Assembly: GCA_030589225.1 (NCBI GenBank)
Contig: JAUUWD010000062.1
Coordinates: forward strand, 1-7,769
DNA: 7,769 nt
Direction: 5' to 3'
From: Desulfobacteraceae bacterium
GTDB lineage: Bacteria; Desulfobacterota; DSM-4660; Desulfatiglandales; Desulfatiglandaceae
Position 1 is the stretch's first letter; each line of letters starts with the position of its first letter. Shown here piece by piece: positions 6,706 through 7,769 of this stretch. The position numbers and the translations under genes are program-made. Below the pieces are notes generated by a model, which saw only the letters and a list, made by a program, of their open reading frames with translations, did not search any database and was not told the origin of the DNA.

Positions 6706-7191
6706 ACGCTTTCCATGGAGCTGTTTGGTTTTGGCAGCGCTCTCATCGGCAATCACAGGCGGAGGCTCATCGATGTATCTATTGCGAAAAAAGTGCTCTT
6801 CATTTCTATTCCTATGGCTATAACCTGCGGTTTTCACATCAGGCGCCTTTAGCTCCCAGACATCTTCCTCAGTCTTTACCGGGTGGCGAGTTACCATCGG
6901 GGCCATATCAAATTCACCGCTGGGCCATTTGATGTCCCCTCCGAACTCCCATGCACCAAAGGAGGCGTAAGCCATAATTGGGATGAATATCCAGCCGTAA
7001 TCCTGGCAGGTTTTGCGTTGTGCAGCAAGAGACACCGCTGGGTTGTTATATGCATCCGCGACAGAGATCTTAGCATAAACCGTAGCAAAGCCCAAAGAAA
7101 AGGGCCAGATGGGCACCCGGTCTGGCTTCTCACGCCGGAGCAGCGCTTCAACACGCTGTTTGTCTGTCATTGTGCCTGCCCTTTTTGTCAT
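6700..7191 (-). pseudogene. HemE-superfamily gene, second copy: N-terminal fragment with an unrelated 3' tail
   Basis: From the ATG at 7191, with GGAGG (7200-7204) eight bases upstream, this reads 163 codons. Residues 1-122 match the N-terminus of the protein at 688-1767 with about 16 substitutions and carry the same KPDRVPIWPF block. At about 6828, just after DVKTAG, the match stops and the frame continues into about 41 unrelated residues ending in HGKRK. The protein has lost the zinc-ligand half, so it is most likely non-functional, although its translation signals look intact. The missing middle (about residues 123-269 of the intact copy) is replaced by the CoA ligase segment, and the C-terminal remnant is at 5022-5294. 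Alternatives are an assembly chimera or a retained short product with a new role; neither can be excluded here. Confidence 0.85.
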
Positions 7192-7263
7192 GATACTAAC
7201 CTCCACTTTTGTTGCATTACTTTTGCTATGGACACTCCTTTTCCTATTTCCGGTCCACAATAT
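6828..7263 (-). repeat. Direct repeat N, copy 2
   Basis: The partner of 1399-1838, in the same orientation. It covers the first third of the gene, the ribosome-binding site and about 70 bases of leader, ending near the shared CACAATAT at 7256-7263. Upstream of that point the two leaders lose clear similarity: one runs into dctM, the other toward the DUF1667 gene. Confidence 0.88.
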
Positions 7264-7330
7264 TAGCCTTCCTAAGAAGAGTACGCGATCCCATCCCCTC
7301 TGCATAGTTGCCAGCACCGTACTTTTCCAC
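7244..7330 (-). CDS. Possible 28-codon ORF in the leader of the broken HemE-superfamily copy
   Basis: A GTG at 7330 is preceded by a perfect AGGAGG (7336-7341) at a five-base spacing and opens a 28-codon frame ending in TAG at 7244. The peptide starts MEKYGAGNYAEG and ends NIVDRK; I recognise no family. The frame is open upstream as far as 7435, so it may instead be the tail of a degraded gene overlapping the DUF1667 3' end. Only the ribosome-binding site supports it. Its end overlaps the duplicated leader, where the other copy encodes a vaguely similar EDIVNQK. Confidence 0.2.
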   Translation of the reverse strand: MEKYGAGNYAEGMGSRTLLRKANIVDRK

Positions 7331-7370
7331 GATCTCCTCCTTTTTCGATCGCGACCTTAAGCCTCCTTCC

Positions 7371-7757
7371 CTAAACTCCTGTTCTGATATTGGGCAGTTC
7401 AAAAGGTATCGTCCGACAAGCAATAATATCAGCACCCAGGCCGAGTATATTTTCTATTACTGTCTGTCCTAATTTTACTGAGCCCTTTACTGAGTATTTG
7501 GAAATGTGTTTCATACACTCTATGAGTCTTTCCCTTGGTATTGCTTTATCTGATCTGACCGGCAGCAGAGGCATCTCCGGGCTGTCGGTTGTTACAGTGG
7601 TTGTCAGAATACGGCCCGGAAAGGTCACCTCCTGCTGGGCGTATTTTACCCCCTTCTTACACCTTTCACCCTCTACCTGTTTAAATTCCTGCCCCTCAAC
7701 GTGGACCTCTATCCTGCAGCCCAGGTGACACATGATGCATATGACTTCTCTATTCAT
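7371..7757 (-). CDS. DUF1667 family protein with a four-cysteine motif
   Basis: A 128-residue cytoplasmic protein from the ATG at 7757. Seen: Cys7, Cys10 and Cys14 in CIMCHLGC and Cys33 in GERCKKG, then a TTTV segment, PLLPVRSDKAIPRE and a GLGADIIACR end, the arrangement and length I know for DUF1667. The CxxCxxxC...C spacing resembles Fe-S cluster sites at the N-terminus of molybdopterin oxidoreductases, so a cluster or zinc is likely. Family knowledge: DUF1667 genes usually follow an FAD/NAD-dependent dehydrogenase gene; that partner would lie just beyond this window. Start: AGGAGG lies only three bases before the ATG at 7757, a short spacing. Another in-frame ATG lies at the window edge (7769), and its ATGA could overlap an upstream stop codon. 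The broken HemE-superfamily copy starts 179 bases downstream. Confidence 0.82.
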   Translation of the reverse strand: MNREVICIMCHLGCRIEVHVEGQEFKQVEGERCKKGVKYAQQEVTFPGRILTTTVTTDSPEMPLLPVRSDKAIPRERLIECMKHISKYSVKGSVKLGQTVIENILGLGADIIACRTIPFELPNIRTGV

Positions 7758-7769
7758 GGGCCTCCTCAT

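Noticed and set aside
5281..6840. Insertion sequence or transposon at the ligase insertion
   Set aside because: Both edges were inspected. There is no transposase, no terminal inverted repeats and no matching short target duplication.

Overview
The window holds an accessory catabolic gene cluster of an anaerobic bacterium. All convincing genes lie on the minus strand, so transcription runs from high to low coordinates. A TRAP transporter, a phenylacetate-CoA-ligase-like enzyme, a HemE-superfamily (methyltransferase-type) protein, the start of a tungsten/molybdenum aldehyde ferredoxin oxidoreductase (AOR) and a DUF1667 cysteine-cluster protein are together typical of strict anaerobes such as sulfate-reducing or syntrophic Desulfobacterota. 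The taxon is an inference from gene content, not something the sequence proves.

Layout in transcription order: (1) a DUF1667 gene (7757-7371), whose usual flavoprotein partner would lie beyond the window edge. (2) The 5' third of a second HemE-superfamily gene (7191 to about 6828), which runs into unrelated sequence and stops at 6700. (3) A complete PaaK-like CoA ligase (6631-5312). (4) The 3' quarter of the same HemE-superfamily copy (5294-5022). (5) A complete DctP-DctQ-DctM TRAP operon (4940-1868). (6) An intact HemE-superfamily gene (1767-688). (7) A non-coding stretch of about 390 bp. (8) The first 98 codons of an AOR-family gene (296 to the window start).

The main structural observation is that one HemE-superfamily gene is present twice: intact downstream of the TRAP genes, and as two fragments bracketing the CoA ligase. 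The fragments keep the original order and orientation. The middle of this second copy (about residues 123-269 in the intact gene's numbering) is replaced by about 1.5 kb carrying the ligase. The duplication includes the ribosome-binding site and about 70 bp of leader. The resulting direct repeats flank the transporter and ligase block.

Working model (inference): the TRAP system imports an organic acid, the ligase activates it as a CoA thioester, the HemE-superfamily protein may perform a corrinoid-linked methyl transfer, and the AOR may interconvert an acid and an aldehyde. The substrate cannot be read from the sequence. Three hairpins or palindromes may tune expression; the clearest lies between dctP and dctQ. 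I found no tRNA, rRNA, CRISPR array, transposase or recombinase.
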